A stretch of DNA of 27,426 bases, taken from positions 1-27,426 of the forward strand of contig UQUD01000013.1 of the NCBI GenBank assembly GCA_900544225.1, read 5' to 3'. This document shows positions 15,226 to 23,334 of the stretch, in pieces; position 1 is the first letter of the stretch, and each line of letters opens with the position of its first letter. The notes below the pieces were generated by a model that searched no databases, was not told the DNA's origin, and worked only from the letters and a program-made list of their open reading frames with translations. Both the position numbers and the translations under genes were made by a program. This stretch comes from an uncultured Collinsella sp. (GTDB lineage Bacteria; Actinomycetota; Coriobacteriia; Coriobacteriales; Coriobacteriaceae).

Positions 15226-17094
15226 CTAAGCGGCGACTTTAGCGCCCTTGTCCTCGTCGATAAAGAAGCGCTTGTACCAAATGAGGAACGTCAGCGTGGT
15301 ATAGATCTTGCGCTGGTTGAGCGCGCGACCCTTAAAGTGATCGTCGAGCAGTTTCATGAGCGCATCGGTGTCAAAGAAATCAGCAGCCCACGGCGCGGTG
15401 AAGTATTCCTTTACGTAGTCGTAATACTTTTGCTCGCGCAGCCAGAACTTGACCGGTACAGGGAAGCCCACCTTCTTGCGCGTTGCCCACTCGTCGGGCA
15501 GCGTGCGGTTGGCGGCGTGACGCAGGACGAGCTTGCAGCCTTCTTCGTTAACACGGTAGTTGGCGGGGATGTGCTCGGCAAACTCCATGACCTTCTTGTC
15601 CAGGAACGGGACGCGAAGCTCCAGAGAATGCGCCATGCACATTTTGTCGGCCTTGAGCAGAATGTCGCCCGGCAGCCACATGTTCATATCCAGATACTGT
15701 TTCTTGGAAAGCTCGCAGCAGTTGGGAACCTGCTTGTAGTACTCGGCGCACATCTCGGCGGCGTTCTTGCCGGTGTCATAAGCGGGCTTGAGCACCTCGT
15801 CGACCTCGGAGGGATCGAACACCTTTGCCTGACCCACATACCAGCGCTCGGGAACCTCGGCGCATTTCGTCAGGAAGTTGTGGCCCTTAAAGTAGGGGAG
15901 ATGCTGAACGAGTGAGCCCAGGGCGCGACGTACGCCGAGCGGCAAGCGCTTCTTAAAGGTGCGCATCTCGGGGGTGTCCTCGTACCACTCATAGCCGGCA
16001 AACAGTTCGTCGGCACCCTCGCCCGAAAGGACGACGGTGACCTCCTTGGAAGCCATCTGCGCCAGATAGTACAGCGGCACGCTGGACAGGTTCGATTGCG
16101 GCTCGTCCATGTGGTACTGGATATCGGGCAGTGCATCAAAGAACTCGTCGGCGGTAATCATCTTGCGCACGTTCTTGATGCCCAGCTTGTCGGAAAGCTC
16201 GGCGGCGTAGTTGGTCTCGTTGAAGTTCTTGTAATCGAAGCCGACAGAATACGTGGTGTCGGGCATGAGACAGGCGGCAATGTAGCTGGAGTCCACACCG
16301 CCAGAAAGGAACGAGCCCACCTTAACATCGGCGATTCGGTGCGCAGCGACGCTTTCGTGCACGACCTTGTCGCACTCGTCCACGTACTCCTCGAAGGTCT
16401 TGGAGTTGTCGTCGGTGAAGTCACAGCTCCAGTAACGCTTGATGTCCATGGTGTTGGTCGTCAGGTCATACGTAAAGCAATGCGCCGGGGCAAGCTTGAA
16501 CACGCCCTTAAAGAAGGTCTCCTCCGTGGCGGGGAATTGCAGCGTCAGGTAGGGACGCAGCGCGTCGTGGTTGACAGCCTTCTCAAACTTGGGATGGTCC
16601 AGGAAGCTCTTGATCTCGGAGCCAAACAGCAGCGAGCCATCGGATGCCTGGTAGTAATAGAACGGCTTGATACCAAAGATGTCACGAGCACCAAAGAGTT
16701 TGTTCTTGTTCTGGTCGTGAATCACGAACGCGTACATGCCGCGCAGACGGTTGACCAGGTCCTCGCCCCACTCCTCGTAACCGTGTACCAGGACTTCGGT
16801 ATCAGCGTTGCAGTGGAAGGCGTAGCCGGCCGCCTCCAGCTCGGCGCGAAGCTCCTGGAAGTTGTAGATCTCTCCGTTGAAGACAATCGTGACCTTGCCG
16901 TCGTCGCTCGACATGGGCTGGGCTCCAGCTTCGGAAAGATCGAGAATCGAAAGACGACGAAAACCAAGGGCAACGTTGTCGACGATATGCTGGCCGCCCA
17001 TATCGGGACCACGGTGGATGATGCGATTCATCATGGCCGTGAGAACCAGCTCACTCTGTTCATCTGTACCGGTAAAACCGACAAAACCGCACAT
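15226..17094 (-). CDS. asnB: Asparagine synthase (glutamine-hydrolysing) AsnB
   Basis: A 622-residue enzyme that makes asparagine from aspartate, glutamine and ATP. The N-terminal class II glutaminase domain starts MCGFVGFTG, with Cys2 as nucleophile after Met removal, then RGPDMGGQH, RRLSILDLSEAG and NGEIYNF. The synthetase domain has the pyrophosphate loop SGGVDSS at 264-270 and SGEGADELFAGY. The frame is open upstream to 17229, but only the ATG at 17094 puts Cys second, and AAAGGAT lies before it. Length matches the AsnB group. Its 3' end is 57 bases from tRNA-Val, so the two may share the terminator at 15052. Upstream it has a long leader with hairpins (17127-17327). AsnB-type paralogues for other amidations exist, but the full-length match favours asparagine. 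Confidence 0.94.
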   Translation of the reverse strand: MCGFVGFTGTDEQSELVLTAMMNRIIHRGPDMGGQHIVDNVALGFRRLSILDLSEAGAQPMSSDDGKVTIVFNGEIYNFQELRAELEAAGYAFHCNADTEVLVHGYEEWGEDLVNRLRGMYAFVIHDQNKNKLFGARDIFGIKPFYYYQASDGSLLFGSEIKSFLDHPKFEKAVNHDALRPYLTLQFPATEETFFKGVFKLAPAHCFTYDLTTNTMDIKRYWSCDFTDDNSKTFEEYVDECDKVVHESVAAHRIADVKVGSFLSGGVDSSYIAACLMPDTTYSVGFDYKNFNETNYAAELSDKLGIKNVRKMITADEFFDALPDIQYHMDEPQSNLSSVPLYYLAQMASKEVTVVLSGEGADELFAGYEWYEDTPEMRTFKKRLPLGVRRALGSLVQHLPYFKGHNFLTKCAEVPERWYVGQAKVFDPSEVDEVLKPAYDTGKNAAEMCAEYYKQVPNCCELSKKQYLDMNMWLPGDILLKADKMCMAHSLELRVPFLDKKVMEFAEHIPANYRVNEEGCKLVLRHAANRTLPDEWATRKKVGFPVPVKFWLREQKYYDYVKEYFTAPWAADFFDTDALMKLLDDHFKGRALNQRKIYTTLTFLIWYKRFFIDEDKGAKVAA

Positions 17095-17126
17095 GCAAGA
17101 TCCTTTCTGCTGACGGCTCAGGTGTA

Positions 17127-17147
17127 CTGCCGCAAGGATTGCGGCAG
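17127..17147 (-). promoter_or_regulatory. Hairpin in the asnB leader near the start codon
   Basis: CTGCCGCAA (17127-17135) and TTGCGGCAG (17139-17147) make a perfect 9-bp stem with a 3-base loop, 32 bases before the asnB ATG. TTGACA (minus strand, 17157-17152) is just upstream but has no -10 at a proper distance. Confidence 0.6.
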
Positions 17148-17219
17148 CTGATGTCAAATAATCTTTACTATCATGCCAATCTTTTGTTTCGTGATAGGGC
17201 ATAAGCGCCGAGCGAACCG

Positions 17220-17264
17220 AAAAAACCACGTCCCGATCTTCAGGCGAAGCGGCGGGACGTGGTT
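17220..17264 (-). terminator. Intrinsic terminator upstream of asnB (candidate attenuator)
   Basis: AACCACGTCCCG (17224-17235) pairs perfectly with CGGGACGTGGTT (17253-17264). Read on the minus strand the 12-bp hairpin is followed by six T. It lies 126 bases before asnB and points toward it. The next gene up is on the opposite strand, so the terminator does not end a known upstream gene. Confidence 0.85.
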
Positions 17265-17282
17265 GCGAACGCTATGTTAAAG

Positions 17283-17327
17283 AACAGCACCCAGATTTCC
17301 TTGGTTTTACACGGGGTGAACACTGTT
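17283..17327 (-). ncRNA. Structured 5' part of the predicted asnB leader
   Basis: AACAGCACCC (17283-17292) pairs with GGGTG (17314-17318) and CTGTT (17323-17327), giving 10 pairs with a 4-base bulge. On the predicted minus-strand transcript this is the very 5' end, followed by the terminator at 17264-17220. Leader stem plus terminator would total about 107 nt, so an independent small RNA is also possible. It matches no riboswitch class I recognise, and no T-box motif is seen. Confidence 0.45.
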
Positions 17328-17332
17328 GCCAT

Positions 17333-17360
17333 TTATTAGACCACGGCACAGTCCATGCAA
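17333..17360 (-). promoter_or_regulatory. Candidate promoter of the asnB leader
   Basis: Minus-strand TTGCAT (17360-17355), a 16-base spacer and TAATAA (17338-17333), with an A-run just upstream of the -35 resembling an UP element. Predicted start near 17326. Confidence 0.6.
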
Positions 17361-17493
17361 TTTTTTAGAAGGCTGTGATGCGCGCAAGGTCAGGTGGCAT
17401 ATTAGGATGGTTGATAATACAGAATGTTTCATCGTTTCTGCCGCGGGACGTCTTCTGCCCTTTAAGGCTGAATTTAGCGAGAGAGGTCTTTGT

Positions 17494-19011
17494 ATGTCGA
17501 GTCCGACACAAGAGAAGCTAACTCTGATGCGCTATATAGAGTTGCTCGAGGAAGATGACCTTGTTGTTTCCAGACCGAGCGCTTCGTGCGACCAGCGCAT
17601 TGAGTTTGCGACTGATGACTCGCGCCAGGTGCGTCCGGGCACGTTGTTTGTCTGCAAGGGCCGTGCGTTTAAGCGCGAGTACCTGCTTTCGGCAATCGCC
17701 GATGGCGCCGTGGCCTACGTTTCCGAGGTCGATTACGATGTTGATCTTCCCGCGGTGATTGTGAGCGATATTCGTCGCACGCTCGCCGTGGTGGCAGATG
17801 CCTTTTATGGGCACCCGTCGGGTAAGGTGAAGGTCTGCGCCTTTACAGGCACCAAGGGTAAGTCGACCTGCAGCTTTTATCTGCGCGGCATCCTCGCCAA
17901 CGAGGCCAAGCTTACGGGCTGTCATCGACCCGCTCTTAATACGGGCATTGAGTTCGACGACGGCATCGAGACGGGCCCTTCCAAGCTGACGACCCCCGAG
18001 TCCTTCCTTTTGCAGTCGCGTATCGCACATGCCGCCGAGGCGGGCGCTCCGTGGCTGGTCATGGAGGCATCGAGTCAGGGCCTCAAATACGAGCGCACGG
18101 GCAAGATTGACTTTGAAGTCGGCGCCTTTACCAATATCGGCGAGGATCACATTTCACCGATTGAGCATCCGACGCTCGAGGATTACTTTGCCAGCAAGCT
18201 CAAAATCTTCTCGCAGAGCCGTTTTGCCGTGGTCAATCTCGATATGGATAAGGTCGATCGCGTGCTCGAGGCGGCATCTCGTTGCGAACGTACGGTGACG
18301 TTCTCCCTGACCGACGAGCGTGCCGACGTGCTTGCGCTGGCGATTCGCAATGGCGACTGCGGCGTGGTGGCAACGGTGCGCACGCCCCGCTTTACGCGCG
18401 ACATTGTGATTCCCACGCCGGTTAAGTTCAATGTGTCCAACGCGCTTGCCGCTATTGCCTGCGCCGAGGCCCTGGGCATTTCCGAAGAGGGTATCGTCCA
18501 TGGCTTTGAGGGTGTCTTCGTTCCCGGCCGTATGGAGCTCTATCCGTCCGTATCGGGCAAAATCTTGGGCGTCGTCGATTATGCACATAACGGCATGAGT
18601 CTCGAGACGCTTCTGCGTGACTTACGCGAGAACTATCCCGAGCGCGAGCTGGCGGTCGTATTTGGCGCTACGGGCGGTAAGGGTGTCGATCGACGCACCA
18701 CGATGGGCATCGCCGCCGGCAAGTATGCCGACCGAATCGTGATTACCGAGGATGACCCCGGCCCCGAGGATGTCGAGGATATTTGCGCCGAGATCGCGCG
18801 CAACGTTCAAGCGCAGGGAAATGATAACTGGCAAATCGTGACTGATCGCGTTGCCGCTATCGAGACTGCCGTGCGCGAAACCGTCCGTCCTGCCGTGGTC
18901 ATCGTGACCGGTAAGGGCGAGGAAGAGCGTATGCTGCGCAAGAACGGACCCGAGCCTTGTGAGCGCGACGGTTCGATTCTCAAGCGCACCCTTGCGGCGT
19001 ACGACGCCTAG
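17494..19011 (+). CDS. murE: MurE-like UDP-N-acetylmuramyl-tripeptide synthetase
   Basis: A 505-residue Mur ligase. The N-terminal domain contains the MurE-type ATDDSRQVRPGTLFVCKG, the ATP loop is TGTKGKST (118-125), the centre has EASSQGLKYER and GAFTNIGEDHISPIEH, and the C-terminal domain has VVDYAHNGMSLE and FGATGGKGVDRR. MurE adds the third residue of the peptidoglycan stem peptide to UDP-MurNAc-L-Ala-D-Glu. The residue-choosing motif, DNPR in diaminopimelate-adding enzymes, reads DDPG here (420-423), so a different diamino acid is likely. The frame is open from 17326; ATG 17494 is chosen for its GAGAGG at 8 bases. The upstream 17361-17493 holds only a weak -10 (GATAAT, 17413-17418). A second, canonical MurE could exist elsewhere. 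Confidence 0.88.
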   Translation: MSSPTQEKLTLMRYIELLEEDDLVVSRPSASCDQRIEFATDDSRQVRPGTLFVCKGRAFKREYLLSAIADGAVAYVSEVDYDVDLPAVIVSDIRRTLAVVADAFYGHPSGKVKVCAFTGTKGKSTCSFYLRGILANEAKLTGCHRPALNTGIEFDDGIETGPSKLTTPESFLLQSRIAHAAEAGAPWLVMEASSQGLKYERTGKIDFEVGAFTNIGEDHISPIEHPTLEDYFASKLKIFSQSRFAVVNLDMDKVDRVLEAASRCERTVTFSLTDERADVLALAIRNGDCGVVATVRTPRFTRDIVIPTPVKFNVSNALAAIACAEALGISEEGIVHGFEGVFVPGRMELYPSVSGKILGVVDYAHNGMSLETLLRDLRENYPERELAVVFGATGGKGVDRRTTMGIAAGKYADRIVITEDDPGPEDVEDICAEIARNVQAQGNDNWQIVTDRVAAIETAVRETVRPAVVIVTGKGEEERMLRKNGPEPCERDGSILKRTLAAYDA

Positions 19012-19042
19012 ACCAAGCCCCTTCTATGTAAACGGAGTGACC

Positions 19043-19954
19043 ATGTCCCACAACATCCTGCCGACCGTTGCCGAGCTTTCGGGCGAGATGCGCGAGCGTC
19101 TTGCCAAGGTCAAGTATGTCTTTACCGATCTGGACGCCACGATGCTCGCCCCCGGCTCGTGCGTGCTGCGCGATAACGACGGCAATCCTTCGACCAAGCT
19201 CGTCGAGGCGGTTGTCGCACTCGCCCGTGCCGGCATCCAGGTGGTCCCCACCTCGGGTCGCAATCGCACCATGATCCACGAAGACGCCCGCGTGCTCGGT
19301 CTCAACTCCTATATCGGCGAGATGGGCGGCCTGGTCATGTACGACCTCAAGGCCAACGATTGGGAGTACCTGACGGGCGACATGCCCTACGACCCCGCCT
19401 GCGGTCTCACGCCGCACCAGGTGATCGAGCAGACCGGCGTGTGCGAGAAGATCCTTGCCCGCTGGCCGCACAAAATTGAGTACCACAACGACATGTCGAC
19501 CGGCTACAAGTACCGTGAGGTCACCGTTGGCATGCGCGGCGATGTGCCTGACGATGAGGTCCAGGCCATCCTGGACGAGGCCGGCTGCGGTCTGGTCTGG
19601 GCTTGCAACGGTCATCTGACGCACCTGTCCAAGCCGACGACGCTCGAGCTTCATCGCGTCGAGGACGGCCGCGCCTTCAACATCAATCCGGCGGGTCTCA
19701 ACAAGGGCGTTGCCATTGCACGCTTCTGCGAGCACCTGGGGATCGAGCGCGAGGAGACGCTCGCGCTCGGCGACTCCGAGTCCGACTTCTACATGGCCGA
19801 CCATGTTGGCATGTTCTGCCTGGTCGAGAATGGTCTGACGAGCGCCGGTGCCCCGGAGTTCTTGGATGCCTGCGACAATGCCTATATTACGCGCGGCAAG
19901 ATTGTCGACGGTTGGGTGGCAACGGCCGAGCTGTTGGTCGCGGCCCGTTCGTAG
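19043..19954 (+). CDS. HAD superfamily (Cof-like, IIB) phosphatase
   Basis: A 303-residue haloacid-dehalogenase hydrolase. Motif I is VFTDLDATM with the nucleophile Asp29 and Asp31, motif II region reads VVPTSGRNRT, a large cap domain follows, then the conserved Lys in GLNKGVAIARF and motif IV ALGDSESDFYMADHVG. Such class IIB enzymes remove phosphate from sugar phosphates, phosphoglycolate or similar small molecules in the cytoplasm. GGAG (19034-19037) precedes the ATG by 5 bases. It lies 31 bases after the MurE-like gene and close to murI, so it is likely in the same transcript. Whether it acts in cell-wall metabolism cannot be told. DATM in place of the common DGTL is unusual. Confidence 0.85.
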   Translation: MSHNILPTVAELSGEMRERLAKVKYVFTDLDATMLAPGSCVLRDNDGNPSTKLVEAVVALARAGIQVVPTSGRNRTMIHEDARVLGLNSYIGEMGGLVMYDLKANDWEYLTGDMPYDPACGLTPHQVIEQTGVCEKILARWPHKIEYHNDMSTGYKYREVTVGMRGDVPDDEVQAILDEAGCGLVWACNGHLTHLSKPTTLELHRVEDGRAFNINPAGLNKGVAIARFCEHLGIEREETLALGDSESDFYMADHVGMFCLVENGLTSAGAPEFLDACDNAYITRGKIVDGWVATAELLVAARS

Positions 19955-20005
19955 CGCGACGCATCACGCATGGTCGCATTTTTCGAGAGAGAATCTGGTG
20001 AGGTA

Positions 20006-20890
20006 ATGTCCGATATCGATAATCTGGCCGGGGACACGCGTCCGATCGGCGTGTTCGACTCGGGCCTGGGCGGCTTAACGGTCGCGCGCGCGATCGCAAC
20101 GGCGCTTCCGCACGAGTCCGTCTACTATTTCGGTGACACTAAACGCTGCCCTTATGGCACCCGCACCGAGGACGAGGTTCGCTCGTTTGCGCTGCAGGCG
20201 GGCCGCTGGCTATCGAGGCACGACGTTAAGATCATGGTCATCGCCTGCAACACGGCGACCGCCGCGGCCTTGCGTCTGGCTCAGCAAGTGCTTGACGTTC
20301 CCGTGATCGGCGTGATCGCCCCGGGCGCACGCGCCGCCATCAACAGCACGCGTACGCGTCGCGTGGGCGTGCTGGCCACCAACCTCACCATTCGCTCGGG
20401 CGCCTACACGCGCGCCATCCAGGATTTGGATGCTGGTGTCGATGTGTATGGCTGCCCGGCTTCGAGCTTTGTCGAGGTCGTCGAGCACGAGCTCGCCTCG
20501 GGCGCGCATCTGCAGGAGCAGTGGCTCGAGAACGAGGATATTTTTGATACGCCAGCCGTTCGCGCGCTGGTCAACGCCACGGTCGAGCCGCTGCACGATC
20601 GCGGCATCGATACCGTGGTGCTCGGCTGTACGCACTTCCCGCTGCTGGTGGGTCCCATCCGCCATGCGCTGGGACCCGGGGTGCGCGTGGTGAGCTCCGC
20701 CGAGGAGACCACCCGCGAGCTGACCGATATTCTCACGCGCCGCGAGCAGCTGGCGGGCGATACCGCTGAGCCGCAGCATCGCTTTGCCACCACGTCTGAC
20801 AACATTGCCGAGTTTGCGGTGGCGGGTAGCTTTATCTTTGGCCAGCCGCTCAAGAGCATCGAACATATCGATATCGACGAACTGAAATAG
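20006..20890 (+). CDS. murI: Glutamate racemase MurI
   Basis: A 294-residue racemase that supplies D-glutamate for peptidoglycan. It has PIGVFDSGLGGLTVARA at the N-terminus, YFGDTKRCPYG, the first catalytic Cys81 in ACNTATA and the second, Cys208, in GCTHFPLL. Length is a little above the usual 265-285 because of an N-terminal lead and a C-terminal tail. The frame opens at 19970; ATG 20006 is preferred since GGTGAGG precedes it, although the spacing is tight. It sits between the HAD gene and rph; murI next to rph and rdgB is a common actinobacterial arrangement. Confidence 0.94.
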   Translation: MSDIDNLAGDTRPIGVFDSGLGGLTVARAIATALPHESVYYFGDTKRCPYGTRTEDEVRSFALQAGRWLSRHDVKIMVIACNTATAAALRLAQQVLDVPVIGVIAPGARAAINSTRTRRVGVLATNLTIRSGAYTRAIQDLDAGVDVYGCPASSFVEVVEHELASGAHLQEQWLENEDIFDTPAVRALVNATVEPLHDRGIDTVVLGCTHFPLLVGPIRHALGPGVRVVSSAEETTRELTDILTRREQLAGDTAEPQHRFATTSDNIAEFAVAGSFIFGQPLKSIEHIDIDELK

Positions 20891-20945
20891 ATACAGGGTT
20901 ATCGTCCAAAGACTTGCCCCCTTCTTTTGCCGAAAGGATATTTCT

Positions 20946-21671
20946 ATGGAGTACATGCAGGTCAACCGCGCCAACGGCCGTGCCGCCAACGAGCTGCGCC
21001 CCGTCAAGCTCACCCGTGGTGTTATGAAGCATGCCCACGGCTCGTGCCTGGCTGAGTTCGGCGACACGCGCGTACTGTGCGCCGCCACTATCGAGGAGGG
21101 TGTGCCGGGTTGGCGCAAGGGCGCCAAGGCCGGCTGGGTAACGGCGGAATATGCGATGCTGCCGGCCTCGACCGGTAAACGCTGCAAGCGCGAGCATGCC
21201 AACCGCAAGGGCCGCTCCATGGAGATCGAGCGGCTTATCGGCCGCAGTCTGCGCACTGTCGTCAACATGAAGGCGCTCGGTGAGTACACCGTTACCGTCG
21301 ACTGCGATGTGATTCAGGCCGATGGCGGCACGCGTACGGCGAGCATTACCGGCGCCTGGGTGGCGCTGCACGACGCCCTTGCCATGTGGGTCGAGGCGGG
21401 CAAACTCGAGCGCATCCCGCTCACGGGTCAGGTTGCCGCCATTTCCATGGGCGTCGTCGACGGCAACACCCTGCTCGACTTGGATTATTCCGAAGACAGC
21501 CACGCCGAGGTCGACATGAATCTCGTCGCCACCGATTCCGGCGAGATGATCGAACTCCAGGGCACCGGCGAGCAGGCGCCCTTCGACCGCAAGCGTCTCA
21601 ACGCCCTGCTCGATCTGGGCGACAAGGGTATTGCCGAGCTCATCGAGCTTCAGCGCCAAGCCCTCGCCTAA
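20946..21671 (+). CDS. rph: Ribonuclease PH
   Basis: A 241-residue phosphorolytic 3'-5' exoribonuclease that trims tRNA 3' ends, normal length. Motifs include RPVKLTRGVMKHAHGS, GWVTAEYAMLPAST, the long conserved segment RKGRSMEIERLIGRSLR and VIQADGGTRTASITGAW (GGTRTA, 127-132), where Arg130 belongs to the phosphate site. AAAGGA lies before the ATG. The stop codon lies inside the left arm of a hairpin (21670-21704). rph and rdgB together are a widespread pair. Confidence 0.96.
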   Translation: MEYMQVNRANGRAANELRPVKLTRGVMKHAHGSCLAEFGDTRVLCAATIEEGVPGWRKGAKAGWVTAEYAMLPASTGKRCKREHANRKGRSMEIERLIGRSLRTVVNMKALGEYTVTVDCDVIQADGGTRTASITGAWVALHDALAMWVEAGKLERIPLTGQVAAISMGVVDGNTLLDLDYSEDSHAEVDMNLVATDSGEMIELQGTGEQAPFDRKRLNALLDLGDKGIAELIELQRQALA

Positions 21672-21704
21672 CCTGCCAAAAAGGGATGTTTATATTGGCA
21701 GGTT
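21670..21704 (+). terminator. Hairpin at the end of rph
   Basis: AACCTGCCAA (21670-21679) and TTGGCAGGTT (21695-21704) are a perfect 10-bp stem with a 15-base loop. Only TT and a few mixed bases follow, so it may be a weak terminator or an mRNA boundary before rdgB. The remaining gap to 21814 shows nothing else. Confidence 0.6.
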
Positions 21705-21814
21705 TTATCTGGGAAAACGTCGAAGTATAAGACTGCCGTTGATTGAGAGGGGAGAGAGGCCGAAGTCCTCGTCGTCCTCAACTCGGTATTGCAATAGAGA
21801 CAAGGAGGCCAGCT

Positions 21815-22456
21815 ATGGCACTTGAGAAGATTGACATCGACACCCTCGACCCGGCGGCGACCATCGTCGTGGCAACAGGCAACGCCCATAAGCTCACCGA
21901 GATCGAGGCCATTTTGGGCAAGGTCATGCCCGAGGTGCGCTTTGTGGCGCTCGGCCAGCTGGGCGATTTTGAGGACCCCGAGGAAAACGGAACGACGTTT
22001 TTGGAGAATGCCATCATCAAGGCGCAGGCTGCGGTCGAGGAGACGGGCCTTATGGCCATCGCCGACGACTCCGGCTTGGTCGTCGACGCGTTGGACGGCG
22101 AGCCGGGCGTGTATAGCGCGCGCTATGCGGGCGTGCATGGCGACGATGCCGCCAACAACGCCAAGCTTCTCGTTAACCTGGAAGGCGTGGCAGACGAGGA
22201 CCGCACCGCGCGCTTTATGAGCGTCGTCGCGCTTATCGATACGGACGGCCTGGTCACCTATGGTGAGGGCACCTGCGAGGGCGTTATCGCGCACGAGGGT
22301 CGCGGCGATCACGGCTTTGGCTACGACCCGCTGTTCCTGCCGGTCGATACGCCGGGCAAGACTATGGCCGAGCTCACAGCGGACGAGAAGAACGCTATCA
22401 GCCATCGTTTCCATGCGCTCGAGCATCTGTCCGCCAAGCTGACGGGCGAGGAGTAG
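21815..22456 (+). CDS. rdgB: XTP/dITP pyrophosphatase (Ham1/RdgB)
   Basis: A 213-residue house-cleaning enzyme that hydrolyses ITP, dITP and XTP to monophosphates. It has ATGNAHKLTEI (20-30), FLENAIIKA, ADDSGLVVDAL (DDSGL 84-88), PGVYSARYAG and GFGYDPLF (167-174), followed by the C-terminal ISHR pattern. An N-terminal lead of about 18 residues precedes the usual beginning. The frame is open from 21743, but AAGGAGG (21802-21808) 6 bases before ATG 21815 decides the start. It follows rph and is 3 bases from dtd. Confidence 0.95.
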   Translation: MALEKIDIDTLDPAATIVVATGNAHKLTEIEAILGKVMPEVRFVALGQLGDFEDPEENGTTFLENAIIKAQAAVEETGLMAIADDSGLVVDALDGEPGVYSARYAGVHGDDAANNAKLLVNLEGVADEDRTARFMSVVALIDTDGLVTYGEGTCEGVIAHEGRGDHGFGYDPLFLPVDTPGKTMAELTADEKNAISHRFHALEHLSAKLTGEE

Positions 22457-22459
22457 ACC

Positions 22460-22906
22460 GTGCGTGCGGTGGTGCAGCGCGTGCTTCATGCCGGCGTTAC
22501 GGTCGACGGCGAGTGCGTGGGCAGCATTGGACGCGGCTACCTGGTGCTGCTGGGCGTGGGCCACGGCGACACGCGCGCCGAAGCCGACAGGCTGTGGGGC
22601 AAGCTCCGCGGGCTGCGTATCAACGAGGACGAGAACGGCAAGACCAACTTGGCGCTGGCCGATGTCGACGGCGAGGTGCTCGTGGTGTCGCAGTTCACGC
22701 TGTTTGCCGACTGCCGCCACGGCCGCCGTCCGTCGTTTACGGATGCCGGCGCGCCCGATGTCGCTAACGAACTTTACGAGTACTTTCTGACGCTCGTCGC
22801 CCAGGACGTTGAGCATGTGGCGCACGGCATCTTTGGCGCCGACATGAAGGTCGACCTGGTCAACGACGGTCCGTTCACCATCGTTCTGGACACCGATAGT
22901 CTGTAA
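22460..22906 (+). CDS. dtd: D-aminoacyl-tRNA deacylase Dtd
   Basis: A 148-residue protein, the normal Dtd length, which releases D-amino acids (and Gly from tRNA-Ala) from mischarged tRNA. It begins MRAVVQRVLHAGVTVDGE and has the two family motifs, SQFTLFAD and NDGPFT. The second is usually NxGPVT; the Val to Phe change is noted. RPSFTDAGAP is also present. The start is a GTG, with GAGGAG (22448-22453) 6 bases upstream, located inside the rdgB end. A separate start is not needed, so it is likely co-translated with rdgB. No clear terminator follows; a TTTTTT at 22927-22932 has only weak stems before it. Confidence 0.94.
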   Translation: MRAVVQRVLHAGVTVDGECVGSIGRGYLVLLGVGHGDTRAEADRLWGKLRGLRINEDENGKTNLALADVDGEVLVVSQFTLFADCRHGRRPSFTDAGAPDVANELYEYFLTLVAQDVEHVAHGIFGADMKVDLVNDGPFTIVLDTDSL

Positions 22907-22938
22907 GTAGTCAATTTGGGGCCGGGTTTTTTAGCTGC

Positions 22939-22968
22939 TTGCGTATGGCTGCAGCAGGGTGCTATAGT
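22939..22968 (+). promoter_or_regulatory. Promoter of veg-ispE
   Basis: TTGCGT (22939-22944), 18-base spacer, TATAGT (22963-22968) with an extended -10 TG at 22960-22961. Predicted start near 22975. Confidence 0.7.
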
Positions 22969-22988
22969 ATTAGAGTTTTGTCTATCTT

Positions 22989-23008
22989 AGGGGTATTATC
23001 CCCTTTTT
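22989..23008 (+). terminator. Terminator-like hairpin in the veg leader
   Basis: AGGGG (22989-22993), loop TATTAT, CCCCT (23000-23004), then TTTT. It would form about 15 nt into the predicted veg transcript and ends 28 bases before the ATG, so it may act as an attenuator. If the promoter call is wrong it could simply end dtd transcription. Confidence 0.55.
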
Positions 23009-23035
23009 GAATTGCACCCTCTGGAGGCCCTATTC

Positions 23036-23332
23036 ATGGAAGAGATGGAAGTCAATCACGTCGACGACATCCACGAGAAGCTGACCGATATGGTGGGCGA
23101 TCGCGTCAAGGTTAAGGCCAACATGGGCCGTACCCGCGTCATCGAGCGCATGGGCACCATCAAGAGCGTCCACCCCGCCGTCTTTATCGTTGAGGTTGAC
23201 GAGCGTCGCGGCCGCAAATCGCGTCAGTCCTACCAGTACATCGATGTCCTTACCGGCCAGGTCGAACTGTTCGACCCCGAGAGCGGCGAACATATCTTTA
23301 CCCCGCTCGGCAACCAGCTCGAGGAGCACTAA
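23036..23332 (+). CDS. veg: Veg family protein (DUF1021)
   Basis: A 98-residue protein with a compact beta-rich core: DIHEKLTDMVGDRVKVKANMGR, a conserved RTRVIERMGTIKSVHPAVF and a final QSYQYIDVLTGQVEL. This matches the Veg family, a small protein reported in Bacillus subtilis to promote biofilm matrix gene expression. Its molecular mechanism is poorly known, and a role here should not be assumed. GGAGG (23023-23027) is 8 bases before the ATG. The neighbour is ispE, 2 bases downstream. In B. subtilis veg also lies close to ispE, so the order is conserved. Confidence 0.88.
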   Translation: MEEMEVNHVDDIHEKLTDMVGDRVKVKANMGRTRVIERMGTIKSVHPAVFIVEVDERRGRKSRQSYQYIDVLTGQVELFDPESGEHIFTPLGNQLEEH

Positions 23333-23334
23333 CG

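Noticed and set aside
17095..17327. T-box riboswitch upstream of asnB
   Set aside because: The conserved TGGNACCGCG antiterminator sequence and specifier layout are absent.
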